A program made the position numbers and the translations under genes. A stretch of 64,000 nucleotides of DNA from Paulinella micropora (taxonomy: Eukaryota > Cercozoa > Imbricatea > Euglyphida > Paulinellidae). Below the pieces are notes generated by a model that saw only the letters and a program-made list of their open reading frames with translations, searched no databases and was not told the DNA's origin. Below, piece by piece: positions 39,332-64,000 of this stretch; positions within the stretch are counted from its first letter, which is position 1; every line of letters starts with the position of its first letter. The stretch spans positions 253,501 to 317,500 of the forward strand of contig WBZZ01004019.1 of NCBI GenBank assembly GCA_019918135.1, in the 5' to 3' direction.

Positions 39332-40467
39332 CCTGAGCAGGAGGAATCTGCGCAAGAACCTGAAGCCATGGACGTCGGATCTGGGGAAGATGCAGAGCAA
39401 CAACCTCGCCCTGACAATGTTCAGCACCAAGCGCAGACAGAAAATTCTTTTTCTGGAGGATTCGGCTCCGATACTGTGGTGCAAACCCAGCGGCAATCAA
39501 CAGCTACAAATAATGCTCAGACTTCCAGATTGAGGCAACCGGTTGGCAACGATAATGAAGGAATCGAAACGGATCTTTTCATCGAACGTGGTCGCCCTCA
39601 AAATTCTCGACCTTCACAGGCAGTCGACACGAGGGATGTTCGCCCTGGCGGTGTTTTTCACCTGCTTAATGCGGAAAACGCACACGAAAAACGCATATCG
39701 AGGAGCTGGATCGTTTCGAGCTTCCCTTTCCAGACGCTGGTCGACCTACACAAGGCAAGGAGAAAAAGAAGGACGATTTGAAAAGCAGTCTGGTCAAGAA
39801 ACGCAAGAGCTACTTGCAGCCCCACGACATGGTGTTGGCAAGGGTGGAGTATGGCCAAGGAGGCGAAGCGGCACAGCAGCCAGTTTGTCTGTTCAAGGTC
39901 GTTAACATCTTCAAGGATCGGCACAAGCATGCTACCTGGATGAGGGTGCGATGGTTTAGGCAGGAAGAAGACGTCTTCTTGGGCAGGTACGTTGAGAAAA
40001 AAGAAAAGCTCACCGCAAAAGATCAGCAGGCCATGCAGAGGTTGCGCGGACAAGGTAAGGATCCCAATCTTGAGGTCCAATTCAAGATCACGCCAGACGA
40101 AAACTTTTTCCTTTGCGCCGCGGATGGGTCCAACTTGGTACAAGGTCGTAAATTTAATCCGCCACTGATCGTTCACTGGGGAAAAGAGGTAGACATACTG
40201 ACAAAAGACACCAAAAAAATAAGGGACACCGTGGTGAGACTCATCACGACAGACGTTAGGCTCCTGAATCTTCAAGGTCTAGACATTGTTCAGGCTGTTG
40301 AGCACGCGCGCTCAAGAAACCAGCGCAGGATCAATGCTGTCAAGAAAGACATTTTTCAGATCTCTGAAACTTCGAGCTCCGAATCGAGCTCTTCATCTGA
40401 ATCGGACGATGAAGGCTCCTCCTCTGAAGAAGAACCGCCCAAAAAAAGCAACAAAAGGAAATTGTAA
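39332..40467 (+). pseudogene. C-terminal exon of the DUF7869-type gene
   Basis: The acceptor TTTTTAG ends at 39331 and the exon continues in phase from 39149. It starts acidic and glutamine-rich (PEQEESAQEPEAMDVGSGED). Near 39765, in a run of A and G, it shifts to frame 39778-40467. That part holds a beta domain (YLQPHDMVLARVEYGQ, CLFKVVNIFKDRHKHATWMR, VRWFRQEEDVFLGRYV) similar in outline to the W/Y-rich C-terminal module of DUF7869 proteins or to a BAH-like fold. It ends in a serine/acid run (SSESSSSSESDDEGSSSEEE) and KKSNKRKL before TAA 40467. It may be a nuclear DNA- or chromatin-binding tail (inference). Confidence 0.45.
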
Positions 40468-40752
40468 TGTTGAATGCTTTACTTTTGAAATGGAATACCC
40501 AATCTTAGGTGTTGGCAATGAAATAGGTTTGATTTAGTTTCTAGAAATATATGTTTTGTCTAATTTGAGTTAGATTATTATCAGCTCCTGACTTGTTAAA
40601 ACAACATTACGACAGACAATAACAAATTCAGCAAACCGCGCCAGAGCTGGGAATGTTTTTTAGAGATTCTTTCATCAGTTAGGCTGGGAGTCCATAATCT
40701 GGATATTGTAAATTACAAGCCGGCTGCAATGAGAGAGTGATCACAAAAAAAA

Positions 40753-40772
40753 GTCGGAGTAGACCCTACTCC
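40753..40772. repeat. 23-bp palindrome, copy 13
   Basis: GTCGGAGTAG, ACC, CTACTCC after nine A, about 290 bp past the last stop of the DUF7869-type gene. Confidence 0.8.
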
Positions 40773-40928
40773 TGAAAATATAACTTGCAAGGATATGGTT
40801 AACCTCTCTGAAATTACTGCCCACAAGTGTAATTCCAGTGATAGAAATCATTTAAGCTTTGCATCGAAAAAATAAAGTAGGAAACTTGGTCCTCTGCGGA
40901 TGGAATGTTTCCTCAGTTACTGGCGTCT

Positions 40929-40972
40929 TGGTAATTATCTACCACCTGCAGACAGCGGTAGACAATTACCAA
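40929..40972. repeat. Short foldback H1
   Basis: Arms TTGGTAATTATCTACC and GGTAGACAATTACCAA pair at 15 of 16 positions around a 12-13 base loop. Confidence 0.65.
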
Positions 40973-41570
40973 TGCACAACGACGATGATGTGGCGTGATT
41001 GGCTGCTTTTACGCGAGATCGAACGTACTACGGAATAATTCCTTCTTTCTCGGTCTAAATTCAGTGACGTAAATATTCAAAATTACCTCACTGCATTGAG
41101 ATACGTCGAACCCTGCTTTTTTTCTTTGCTTCTTCGGACGGGATCTTCTCGTTCCTTCTTCCTTGGTTCGTTATTTTGGTTTTTTCATCGCTTCTGCTCC
41201 AGCACTGAAACAAGATCAGAAGCGCTGACAAAAGCACCGTCGACGTGGTAGCTCATGCCTCATAGATTGGTGACCACGGTTACAGTTAGGACCAGACCAC
41301 ACTCCAGGCCCACGTGGTAAAATCCCTACTTTGCTGTCAATATTTTCTAAATCATTTGTCTCCAATTGATTTCCCCATTGTGTACCCACAAGTACAATTT
41401 TTCTTGCCTTAAATATTTCAATCATTGTACTCAGGGAAAGAATGAAAGGCTACAAGAAGCTGGGTTCTCTGAGGACGAACTGTTGCTTGTTGGAAAATTT
41501 GTGTTTCTAAGTTGCGCGATTGTTGGCGACTTGGAAATGCAAATTTTCTGCGCCTGATGACAACGTTACT

Positions 41571-41627
41571 CGGGAGAGGTAGCAATGTTAGATAAATTGA
41601 TTTTGTCTAACACTTCTACCTCGCCCG
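41571..41627. repeat. Short foldback H2
   Basis: Arms of 26 bases starting CGGGAGAGGTAG and ending CTACCTCGCCCG pair with four mismatches around a short loop. Confidence 0.6.
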
Positions 41628-41667
41628 GACGCGGATGGTCTAGTCTGATATTACAAGTACCACTGGC

Positions 41668-41743
41668 AGTCCTCGTATGTTTCCACGTCGTGTCATGATA
41701 CTAGCTGGTCGTATAACCTAACCCGTGGAAACATACGAAGACT
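41668..41743. repeat. Short foldback H3
   Basis: Arms AGTCCTCGTATGTTTCCACG and CGTGGAAACATACGAAGACT pair at 19 of 20 positions; loop about 36 bases. Confidence 0.7.
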
Positions 41744-41810
41744 TACACAGGTTGTACGATAGGCTTCTGCGTTACTTGTGCGCTTGGGCGTAGATTACTG
41801 TTGCTGTGCA

Positions 41811-41859
41811 GTCTGTTTGAGCTGCCGATAGTTATTCTGAAAACGGCAGCGCAAACAGA
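41811..41859. repeat. Short foldback H4
   Basis: Arms TCTGTTTGAGCTGCCG and CGGCAGCGCAAACAGA pair at 15 of 16 positions; loop about 16 bases. Confidence 0.65.
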
Positions 41860-41933
41860 TGCGACCTAGTTGATCTTTTCAATAAGGTTTCCTCCCTCTC
41901 AGATACTTTTAATTATGTGCACACAAAAAAAAT

Positions 41934-41957
41934 GTCGGAGTAGGGTCTACTCTGACT
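41934..41957. repeat. 23-bp palindrome, copy 14
   Basis: GTCGGAGTAG, GGT, CTACTCTGAC, preceded by seven A and followed by TTTT. This is the rightmost copy; none is seen in 42-64 kb. Confidence 0.8.
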
Positions 41958-43240
41958 TTTCAAAATTCTGTGTTTTATAGTCAACCCAACAGAAACCAAA
42001 TCCCATAACGTATTCCTATCAATTTTTATGTTTGTGATGTACGAAGTATCACACAACTGCCTTTGGGAAGCTAAAAACGAACCTTTTTGTAATTTCCTCC
42101 TCCCTCCCTCCCCCCCCCCCCCTAAAAAAAGCAAATCCCATTCACGAAATAATTTTTCCGACCTGTTGAAGCTGGAGACACTTTAGATAGTTCGGATAGT
42201 GATGTGTCCCAATTTACAGAATCAGCATCTACTGTCGCATCCGCGTCAGTGCAGCAGTCTTTGAGGCCTCCTGAGCGCAGAGCTGCATGTGGCGCCCGGG
42301 CGTCCACATGGCAGCTTCGGTTCTCTGAGGACATTCAGTCGGGGGCTTCTTCAAGGCTTCCTCCCAGCAGAACACAATGTAGTGCACGTTGTTTTTAGTT
42401 TACATTGACAGCCTTTGATGACTAGATGATGGTTGTTCCGGTCTTCGGTTCAGATTTAGTGCTTCCGGGCATTCTTTAGCTTCATTCATTGTTCCCAACC
42501 GCCGGGTAATCACTATAAGTTTTTGTAATCATTGAAGTTCAAAAATATGATATATCATGTTTTGTTTCATGAAAATTCATGATTCTGATTTTTGAGTTTG
42601 TCACATGGGAAGGGTTCGCTTTCCATTGGGAAGGCACCTCACCGGTTGGCTTTTACAACTTAACCGGTTTCAAAGCTACCATTCGTCAATCTTGGCTCAC
42701 CAGTTCCTGCACAAACACTTGAATCCTGTCATTCTTTTCGTTGTTTCATTTCTTCTTTCAAGTCGTTGTTTGTTGTAAGTTTTTTTTCCAGCACGAGTTG
42801 AAACTAGGAAAATATGACATATTTTCGTCTTGTTAACATGAATCTGTTTTTATTAATTACAAAAATCATATTTTACCCCTCCGGGGGGGGTAAATGAAGC
42901 CGTATGTTGGCAGGTCCAAGCAGTACTACAGCTTTAATAAGAACTTCAAACGCGCCAACAGAACACGCCACGTAACTGGACTGGCCGGATCATAAGTAAT
43001 CGCTCTACCGACACCGTTACTACGATACGGCCGGCCCTTAACTATTAATTAAGATTATTAGTTCCAACACTTGGTCAAGGGCAGGAGAGGACTTGGGCGA
43101 ACCTGCCGGCCCAGCGTTCTTATTAATATCGATATTATTTATAACTTCTGCCCCCGTGGCATGACCTTGTAGCATGGATCAGATATACAAACGAAATTAT
43201 TTATTACTAACTGAATACCAAACTAAGAATCAGTCGCTCG

Positions 43241-59981
<16,741 letters not shown>

Positions 59982-60109
59982 CCTTCAAGACATCTATCAG
60001 TGACATGCGCCGGGCTTTATCCCAAAGTCTACTTTATTATACTGGACTGGACATTTTTTCGGGTGTGGGGTGCACATATCACTTTCAACGGGCCGGCTTG
60101 GTCCACGTA

Positions 60110-60640
60110 CAAAAGGGTGAGGGGTGAACATTTTTGTTCAGGGCTGAATTCAGGAGTAGCTGATAGATTTTTCACGGCTGAAGATTTTTTCTCAGCCCTG
60201 AATTTTTTCAGCCCTGAATTCAGCCCTGAAGCCACAAGTGTATACAAAGAGAGAAGAGAGAGTTCTCATCAGCTTCCCTGCATTTGTTTCTCTCTGTTTC
60301 AATTTAGGCTTTCTTTCTTTGTGTGTGTCTTTCTGTGTGTCTTTCTGTGTGTGTCTTTCTGTGTGTATCTTTCTGTGTGTGTCTTTCTGTGTGTCTTTCT
60401 GTCTGTGTGTGTGTGTGTGTGCTTGTCTGTGAATGTGTGTCTTTGTCTGTCTGTGTCTGTCTGTCTGTGTCTTTGTCTGTCTGTGTCTGTCTGTCAGTCT
60501 CAGTCTGTGTCTGTCTGTCTGTCTGTCTGTGTCTGCCTGTTTGTCCTGTCTTTTCTCAGCCCTATAATTCAGGGCTGACTCAGCCCTGAATTCAGGGCTG
60601 AATTTCAGCTCATTCACCCCTGAACCCACAAAAACGAGGT
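60110..60640. repeat. Foldback element around a TGTC/TG microsatellite
   Basis: Several copies of CAGCCCTGAATT and its complement occur at 60139-60237 and again inverted at 60553-60612. GGGGTGAAC at 60120 and TTCACCCCTGAACC at 60612 also mirror each other. Between them is about 230 bp of TCTGTGTG, TTTCTGTG and CTGT units (60310-60540). It lies between two divergent genes. Possibly a foldback transposon whose centre has turned into a microsatellite. Confidence 0.5.
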
Positions 60641-60656
60641 GTATACACAGGAAGGG

Positions 60657-60758
60657 ATGGCAGCTCCACCACCTCCTCCTGCGCCCGGGGCCCCGGGTCC
60701 TCCAGCACTGCCATCACTAAATGGAGCCACTCTACCAGCTCCGCTCAAGTTTACGAGG
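60657..60758 (+). CDS. Proline-rich first exon of a divergent gene, partial
   Basis: ATG at 60657 opens a frame of 34 codons (MAAPPPPPAPGAPGPP, then LPSLNGATLPAPLKFTR) ending at a good donor, GAG followed by GTATTA, at 60758. It points away from the giant gene, whose ATG is 676 bp to the left, so the two could share a promoter region. Downstream DNA to 64000 is repeat-filled and no second exon is found, so the rest of the gene must lie beyond the window or the frame is chance. Proline-rich starts of this kind are found in many actin-, RNA- and membrane-associated proteins; no assignment is possible. Confidence 0.35.
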
Positions 60759-60867
60759 TATTAGTAGAAAAACTTAGTGTAAATTGAATCTGGCAAGACT
60801 AGAAGGACGCACCCGAACCAAACAAAAGATCTTCATGAAGTTCAACATTCTTTCTTCTTTTGTCTGC

Positions 60868-60908
60868 TTCTTCTTCTTCTTCTTCTTCTTCTTCTTCTTC
60901 TTCTTCTT
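60868..60908. repeat. (TTC)n microsatellite
   Basis: About 13 TTC units after a T-rich lead, then CTTTGCCTTTGCC. Confidence 0.9.
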
Positions 60909-61046
60909 TGCCTTTGCCTTTGATTCAATGAAGTAACTTTTACAAGTGACCTCTGGTCATCCATACAAATCGTTAGCCCGAAGGCCATTGATTTAACTAA
61001 GACGGTGACCCTTAACTAATATTATTAAAGTAGCGTTGTAATATAT

Positions 61047-61135
61047 TAAAGTAATAATAATAATAATAAATAATAATAATAATAGGCTTCCTCAGACTAT
61101 AGCATCAGATCCAGATCCTGGACATGTGCCTCCAT

Positions 61136-61180
<45 letters not shown>

Positions 61181-61355
61181 TGTATGTATCGTCTGCCAAT
61201 TGCTGAGCCAAAAGGCCATGTGCATCCAGTCCTCCATTCCATAAGGAAAGTCTCCACACCAATCGGTGGAATAAAGGAAGTGACGGCATAGAACATTACT
61301 CTAGGAGCTTTATACCAATCAGCCCATGGAAAGGGACCGATGGCCTATGTACTCC

Positions 61356-61424
<69 letters not shown>

Positions 61425-61551
61425 GACTTATCAGTCAATTGGCCTTTGATCCTGTCGGACATGTGCCTCCATTGGTAGCACGGGGCCGTTCGGTGACGCG
61501 GCTCCGCTCCAAAGACTCGACTGGCGAATAATAATAATAATAATAATAATA
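61047..61551. repeat. Older repeat units joined by (TAA)n tracts
   Basis: Four (TAA)n tracts (61047-61083, 61137-61180, 61356-61424, 61528-61550) separate different single-copy-looking units. The unit 61084-61136 (CTTCCTCAGACTATAGCATC) is repeated at 61864-61914. All units contain the word CATGTGCCTCCAT or CATGTGCATCCA, which also occurs in the SINE body as CATGCGCCTCCAT. Confidence 0.6.
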
Positions 61552-61818
61552 GTGCTTCTCTGTCAATGGCTGATGCATTTCTGCACATGCGCCTCCATCG
61601 TCTCACCCGTGAGGGAGTACGAAGAATTGACGATAAGCTCTAATGACACCCCCGCAAGGGCAGTTCCAACACTTCCAGACGGGCCGGTATGTTCAATGAA
61701 AATACTGGTCCAGAAATAGACCGGTATGTTCAATGAAAATACTGGTGGCACCGACGGGAATCGAACTGGCGACAGGGCCCAGATGGTAGAACTTGACCAC
61801 TGGGCTATCACGGTGTCC
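61552..61818 (-). mobile_element. tRNA-derived SINE, copy 1
   Basis: Read on the minus strand: a tRNA-like head (61818-61747) with box A TAGCCCAGTGG and box B AGTTCGATTCC, then a unique body ending at GTGCTTCTCTG's complement and a (TTA)n tail. The body carries a 36-bp direct duplication (GGTATGTTCAATGAAAATAC twice). Confidence 0.75.
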
Positions 61819-61820
61819 AC

Positions 61821-61863
<43 letters not shown>

Positions 61864-61864
<1 letters not shown>

Positions 61865-61913
61865 GGCTTCCTCAGACTATAGCATCAGATCCAGATCCTG
61901 GATATGTGCCTCC

Positions 61914-61914
<1 letters not shown>
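61864..61914. repeat. Second copy of the CTTCCTCAGACTATAGC unit
   Basis: Matches 61084-61136 with one or two changes; flanked on both sides by (TAA)n. Confidence 0.6.
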
Positions 61915-61955
<41 letters not shown>

Positions 61956-62220
61956 GTGCTTCTCTGTCAATGGCTGATGCATTTCTGCACATGCGCCTCC
62001 ATCGTCTCACCCGTGAGGGGAGTACGAAGAATTGACGATAGGCTGTAATGACACCCCCGCAAGGGCAGTTCCAACACTTCCAGACGGACCGGTATGTTCA
62101 ATGAAAATACTGGTCCAGACGGACCGGTATGTTCAATGAAAATACTGGTGGCACCGACGGGAATCGAACTGGCGACAGGGCCCAGATGGTAGAACTTGAC
62201 CACTGGGCTATCACGGTGTC
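61956..62220 (-). mobile_element. tRNA-derived SINE, copy 2
   Basis: Same organisation as copy 1, boxes A and B intact, internal GGTATGTTCAATG duplication present; followed on the plus strand by (AAT)n 62221-62265. Confidence 0.75.
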
Positions 62221-62265
<45 letters not shown>

Positions 62266-62268
<3 letters not shown>

Positions 62269-62715
62269 ATATTTACTATATCTGAGGCGTACTGATGCAG
62301 CTAATTGCATATCCTCAACGGACATAAGCCTCCAATACCCTTGTTCGAGGTCCTCCACCCCCCCGTGTCAGTCTCTCGCCTGATGATCGGGGCCACCGAT
62401 GGAGCTCCTGAGGGCAAGACTGCACTAAGCCAAGGTTATTCCGCAGTCCCAGCAACCTCTTGCAAGACGTCACCGAATGTGCAAGTGCATACACCAAGCG
62501 CGGTTGCTAGAGCTGCCTCGAAACCCCACCCATAACAATCTGGTGTCTGCTGGGTCCTGGGCTATCAACCAGCATATGCGGAGTTTAAGATCTTTTACGC
62601 GCGCAACGACCCTCCTCCCCAGCATCTACCACCAAAGGGTTATGAGTTGGCGTCACAGTTTAACGCCTTGAGGCCATTGGGCTGGAACTCTGTTTAGCAA
62701 GTGTGACTAGGTTTT
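62266..62715. other. Unidentified interspersed sequence between SINE copies
   Basis: About 450 bp of balanced composition (TGAGGCGTACTGATGCAGCT ... GGCTGGAACTCTG) with no long frame and no tRNA boxes, bounded by (TAA)n on both sides. Possibly a fragment of a LINE or another SINE body. Confidence 0.35.
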
Positions 62716-62737
62716 AATAATAATAATAATAATAATA

Positions 62738-63005
62738 GTGCTTCTCTGTCAATGGCTGATGCATTTCTGCACATGCGCCTCCATCGTCTCACCCGTGAGG
62801 GGAGTACGAAGAATTGACGATAAGCTCTAATGACACCCCCGCAAGGGCAGTTCCAACACTTCCAGACGGGCCGGTATGTTCAATGAAAATACTGGTCCAG
62901 AAATAGACAGGTATGTTCAATGAAAATACTGGTGGCACCGACGGGAATCGAACTGGCGACAGGGCCCAGATGGTAGAACTTGACCACTGGGCTATCACGG
63001 TGTCC
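62738..63005 (-). mobile_element. tRNA-derived SINE, copy 3
   Basis: Closest to copy 1, including the internal duplication; head 63005-62934 with both promoter boxes. Confidence 0.75.
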
Positions 63006-63044
<39 letters not shown>

Positions 63045-63283
63045 GTGCTTCTCAGTCAATTACGAATGCATTTCTGCACATGTGCCTCCATCGCCTCACC
63101 CGCGAGGGGAGTACGAAGCTTTGACGATAGGCTCTACTGACACCCCCGCAAGGCAGCTCCAAGCCTTCCAGACAGACCATTATTTTCAAAGAAAATATCC
63201 TTTGAAAATACTGGCTCCGACGGGAATCGAACTGGCGACAGGTCCCAGATGGTAGGCCTTAACCACTGGGCTATCGCGGTGCC
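63045..63283 (-). mobile_element. tRNA-derived SINE, copy 4 (divergent)
   Basis: About 15% different from the others by eye, and without the duplication. Its head (starting GGCACCGCGATAGCCC) gives a better acceptor stem than the other copies, so it may represent an older or parental subfamily. Confidence 0.7.
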
Positions 63284-63285
63284 AC

Positions 63286-63329
<44 letters not shown>

Positions 63330-63560
63330 GTGCTTCTCTGTCAATGGCTGATGCATTTCTGCACATGCGCCTCCATCGTCTCACCCGTGAGGGGAGTACG
63401 AAGAATTGACGATAAGCTCTCATGACACCCCCGCAAAGGCAGTTCCAACACTTCCAGACGGACCGGTATGTTCAATGAAAATACTGGTGGCACCGACGGG
63501 AATCGAACTGGCGACAGGGCCCAGATGGTAGAACTTGACCACTGGGCTATCACGGTGTCC
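63330..63560 (-). mobile_element. tRNA-derived SINE, copy 5
   Basis: Full head, no internal duplication, followed by (AAT)n. Confidence 0.75.
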
Positions 63561-63589
63561 AAATAATAATAATAATAATAATAATAATA

Positions 63590-63800
63590 GTGCTTCTCTG
63601 TCAATGGCTGATGCAAATCTGCACATGCGCCTCCATCGTCTCACCCGTGAGGGGAGTACGAAGAATTGACGATAGGCTCTAATGACACCCCCGCACGGGC
63701 AGTACCGACACTTCCAGACGGACCGGTATGTTCAATGAAAATACTGGTGGCACCGACGGGAATCTAACTGGCGACAGGGCCCAGATGGTAGAACTTGACC
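63590..63800 (-). mobile_element. tRNA-derived SINE, copy 6, head truncated
   Basis: The tRNA head is cut after GAACTTGACC (plus strand) and joined directly to (AAT)n, removing box A; box B has one change (CTAACTGG). Confidence 0.75.
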
Positions 63801-63831
63801 AATAATAATAATAATAATAATAATAATCATA

Positions 63832-64000
63832 GTGCTTCTCTGTCAATGGCTGATGCAAATCTGCACATGCGCCTCCATCGTCTCACCCATGAGGGGAGTA
63901 CGAAGAATTGACGATAGGCTCTAATGACACCCCCGCACGGGCAGTTCCAACACTTCCAGACGGACCGGTATGTTCAATAAAAATACTGGTGGCACCGACG
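63832..64000 (-). mobile_element. tRNA-derived SINE, copy 7, cut by the window edge
   Basis: Body matches copy 6 most closely (GCAAATCTGCACATGCGCC); the head lies beyond 64000. Confidence 0.7.

Larger units (their letters stand above)
40468..43240. other. Long stretch without an intact gene
   Basis: Contains two further 23-bp palindromes, four short foldbacks (listed separately), a run of 14 C preceded by CCCT units (about 42095-42122), and exon-like scraps. One, after GTACTCAG at about 41438, reads GKNERLQEAGFSEDELLLV. Another, at about 42160-42398, reads SDVSQFTESASTVASASVQQ. A hairpin TTACCCC...GGGGTAA lies near 42872. From 42.4 to 43.2 kb I see nothing further. Confidence 0.5.

Noticed and set aside
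20362..41957. Rho-independent terminators
   Set aside because: The palindrome is followed by T in some copies, but the genes are spliced eukaryotic genes and copies lie inside introns in both orientations.
60238..60629. Cysteine/valine-rich frames on the plus strand and Q/T/D-rich frames on the minus strand
   Set aside because: They are translations of the TGTC/TG microsatellite.
61747..61818. Functional tRNA genes in 61.7-64 kb
   Set aside because: Boxes A and B are present, but the acceptor stem is imperfect and each head is fused to the same 190-bp body, so these are SINE heads.

Overview
The window is nuclear DNA of a eukaryotic microbe, probably a flagellated protist or alga. Evidence: spliceosomal GT-AG introns, a 4.8-thousand-residue gene built of ASH/Hydin-type repeats, Ty1/Copia retrotransposons, tRNA-derived SINEs with (TAA)n tails, and very many triplet microsatellites. 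The species cannot be named from the sequence.

Layout. (1) 1-1892: GC-rich, minus-strand leucine-rich-repeat coding DNA with 150-bp tandem repeats and an in-frame TAG. (2) 1893-18560: an abrupt switch to AT-rich DNA carrying an endogenous polinton-like virus (PLV). It has a truncated DNA polymerase B, a lipase-like protein, a major capsid protein, a penton/minor capsid protein, a maturation protease with a long N-terminal extension, an A32-type packaging ATPase, a membrane protein, a phage-like tail-fibre protein ending in an S74 chaperone, an rve integrase and a spliced small gene. Most large genes carry frameshifts. Recurring short sequences sit next to start and stop codons. (3) 18.6-24.4 kb and 36.7-40.5 kb: two blocks of decayed, intron-containing genes. 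Their introns and flanks contain 14 copies of one 23-bp palindrome (10-bp arms GTCGGAGTAG and CTACTCCGAC). One product has a GGNHSVA segment reminiscent of ParB-like folds; another has the DGMDQ / QMDN / GHTHADVDQ signature of DUF7869-type proteins. This may be an undescribed transposon lineage. (4) 24.4-25.2 kb: a capsid-like orphan fragment that ends where a Copia element begins. (5) 25.2-28.6 kb: a minus-strand, 5'-truncated Copia element (A). (6) 28676-36701: a complete plus-strand Copia element (B) with 331-332 bp LTRs, a GAAAT target duplication and an extra MYND zinc-finger ORF. (7) 40.5-43.2 kb: no intact gene, but four short foldbacks and exon-like scraps. (8) 43241-59981: the giant ASH-repeat gene on the minus strand, nine exons, about 4816 residues, every intron in phase 0. 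Its 1.6-kb first intron holds a TA-flanked MITE embedded in triplet repeats. (9) 60-64 kb: a foldback around a TGTC/TG microsatellite, a short proline-rich first exon on the plus strand, then an array of seven tRNA-headed SINE copies joined through (TAA)n tracts.

How the parts relate. The viral block holds most of a PLV morphogenesis set but has lost most of its polymerase and, it seems, both ends. The giant host gene has no frameshift or internal stop in about 14.4 kb of coding sequence, while virus and transposon genes nearby have many. This internal control favours real decay over poor sequence quality, although one ATPase frameshift lies in a run of eight A/T and should be checked in reads.
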